Below are positions 62,688 through 64,000 of a stretch of DNA of 64,000 nucleotides, one piece after another. The stretch is from Cafeteria roenbergensis. Lineage: Eukaryota > Sar > Bigyra > Bicosoecida > Cafeteriaceae. The notes under the pieces are model-generated. The model made no database searches and had not been told where the DNA came from. It saw only the letters and a program-made list of their open reading frames with translations. Position numbers and translations under genes: made by a program. The stretch spans positions 1-64,000 of the forward strand of contig VLTN01000036.1 of the NCBI GenBank assembly GCA_008330645.1. Direction: 5' to 3'. Position 1 is the stretch's first letter, and every line of letters starts with the position of its first letter.

Positions 62688-64000
62688 TCAGAGACGCATT
62701 TGTGCGGCCAGTGCCCGTGCTGACGGGCTTCTGGCTCGCTTGCTCGCCCTAACAGTGGGCTCGGGGGAAGGAGACGGCGCGCTGGCGGCTTGTGGACTTT
62801 GCGCGCGCGTTTCCGCCGGTGCAGGCGCCCCACCTGGTGAAGGAGGGGTAGGAGCGAGCGCTCCTGACACGGAGGCAACCTGAAGACCCACGAACACCAG
62901 CTGCTTGACGAGACGGAGCTTGTCCATCACCAGGCTCGCCGCTGGAGAGTCGAGAAGCAGGTCTCGCTTCAACGCCGCCTTGGTCGGTGTTGCCTGGGTG
63001 TTAAGCACAGAATCGATCATCGCCAGGGACGTGGATGCCTGCTGGGCCACATCCGTGCCAGAAATCGTCTTCAAAGTGGTTCGAGCCTTCGCATTGGCCC
63101 GCTTGGCCTGCTCCAGCAACCCCCTGAGCGACTTCAGGACATGGTCAGCACGGGCCTGGGCCTCGATCTGATTGACATGCGCGTCGGTGACGTCGAGCTG
63201 TCTTTGGTGCCGCTCGTAGCGCTCGTTGCCCCTCAAAAAGTCGTCTGTCGTCCGGGCGACTAATTGGCGATTATCTAGGTCTAAAGCCATGCGTTTGGCT
63301 CGATTTGGCCCGTCGACGTCGTCGACGAAACCGTAGTTCGTCGCCACCCGAATGATGTCCAGCTCCTTCTTCATGCGACTGGTGAATTCGGGAGTCAAAA
63401 CAGACTTGTCCGAGATCGACTTCATAGCCCGCTCTACCACCGCAGCGGCGATGGCATCGCGGTCATAGCCGCCACGGTGAGCCTCCATGCGTTCGAGGAT
63501 CTTTTCAGGGTCGCAGGTGGGCTTTGAGTCGGGCGTGAAGCCCTTGGCGAAAGTCCCAGTCCGAACGAAGCCGCCAGCACGCACGGCCGGAGTCGCCGCC
63601 GCGACCCAGGCGTGGTACCCTGCACACAGCGTGTCAGAGGGGTGCACTTTCGTCTTGCGAGCGTCCTTGAGTCGAACAAAAATGCCGCTAGTTTTGCCCT
63701 CGCCCGAATCGACCTCCAGCTCGGCGAACACTTTGGGGCTGGTAACGCCCTTGCGGAGCCCAATAATGGTCGCAGGGCAAGGCACAGCACCCGTAAGAGT
63801 AGCAGCCGCGGCCCCCAAGCGGATTCGCGCGAACTCCTTGCGAAAGACGCCCATCGGCCCGTTGTCCAAAACTTGCCACATGTGCGAGGAGGCGCCAGGA
63901 GGCACGGCACACCGCATGCCTACGTCCTGAAGATGCTTGATAGACGCAACGTCGGTGTGTGCCGCGTGGCCGTCCATCAGCAAGAGTTTGGGCCGTTTCT
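62688..64000 (-). CDS. Pogo/Tigger-like DDE transposase, C-terminal part (runs off the window)
   Basis: The frame continues past the right edge, so the start and N-terminal DNA-binding domain are missing. The DDE_1 pattern is visible: KLLLMDGHAAHTDVA (second catalytic Asp) and VPPGASSHMWQVLDNGPMGV (third Asp in LDNG, where most have LDQG), followed by FRKEFARIR. The remaining 300 or so residues are helical and charged, ending in a Pro/Ser-rich basic tail (RASKRARSPSARALAAQMRL). The ORF is intact within the window, so the element may be recent. It could also be a domesticated transposase. Confidence 0.7.
   Translation of the reverse strand, partial: KRPKLLLMDGHAAHTDVASIKHLQDVGMRCAVPPGASSHMWQVLDNGPMGVFRKEFARIRLGAAAATLTGAVPCPATIIGLRKGVTSPKVFAELEVDSGEGKTSGIFVRLKDARKTKVHPSDTLCAGYHAWVAAATPAVRAGGFVRTGTFAKGFTPDSKPTCDPEKILERMEAHRGGYDRDAIAAAVVERAMKSISDKSVLTPEFTSRMKKELDIIRVATNYGFVDDVDGPNRAKRMALDLDNRQLVARTTDDFLRGNERYERHQRQLDVTDAHVNQIEAQARADHVLKSLRGLLEQAKRANAKARTTLKTISGTDVAQQASTSLAMIDSVLNTQATPTKAALKRDLLLDSPAASLVMDKLRLVKQLVFVGLQVASVSGALAPTPPSPGGAPAPAETRAQSPQAASAPSPSPEPTVRASKRARSPSARALAAQMRL

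Overview
This window is nuclear DNA of a unicellular eukaryote with a very GC-rich genome, most likely a microalga of the haptophyte or pelagophyte kind. The phylum is inference. Short spliceosomal introns (GTGAG...CGCAG) interrupt genes in consistent phase. The proteins are eukaryotic (Pin1, PIG-Q, polyprenol reductase, RPN12, ArfGAP, a fungal-type sphingolipid C9-methyltransferase, MGST3), and the retroelements are eukaryotic (DIRS-like, non-LTR with a restriction-like endonuclease, pogo-like DDE).

Layout. 1-3.2 kb is the 3' part of a DIRS-like retrotransposon, a dispersed repeat of about 190-230 bp, and two head-to-tail 3' ends of a LINE. 3.2-6.8 kb (-) is a large TPR protein whose stop codon sits exactly at the LINE border. 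7.6-9.2 kb holds another LINE end and an orphan membrane-anchor reading frame. 9.4-13.5 kb (+) is a five-exon SulP/STAS anion transporter. 14.0-16.2 kb (-) is an ASH2-like SPRY protein. 17.3-18.6 kb (+) is an SRD5A3-type polyprenol reductase, followed by a small unknown two-exon gene. A three-exon Pin1 (-) and a giant PIG-Q/Gpi1 (+) diverge from a 289-bp spacer.

28.0-31.5 kb (-), 43.7-47.2 kb (+) and 47.5-51.0 kb (+) are three paralogous secreted leucine-rich-repeat genes. Between them lie a D-glutamate cyclase, a possible TEN1-like OB-fold gene, a single-domain voltage-gated channel with a C2 domain, a PH/coiled-coil protein, a lower-GC gene-poor stretch and a longer LINE fragment. 51.4-64 kb holds a 2OG-Fe(II) oxygenase, RPN12, ARFGAP1-like, sphingolipid C9-methyltransferase, an MGST3-like MAPEG protein and a DDE transposase cut by the window end.

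The most interesting feature is the LRR family. Long blocks are nearly identical at the DNA level, synonymous sites included. They are separated by sharply bounded segments that are hardly alignable, and two small islands show copy 1 matching copy 3 at one site and copy 2 at the next. This is the pattern expected if a secreted, receptor-like repertoire is reshuffled by gene conversion or cassette exchange. Second-tier items are the channel-C2 fusion, the near-identical 126-bp TPR array with a few combinatorially varying residues, and the LINE that appears to supply the stop codon of that gene.

Several genes belong to the secretory and membrane-lipid machinery (dolichol synthesis, GPI assembly, COPI/Arf regulation, sphingolipid methylation). 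In a eukaryote this adjacency need not mean co-regulation. Exon borders were set by matching splice phase and family continuity by eye; no alignment or database search was run.
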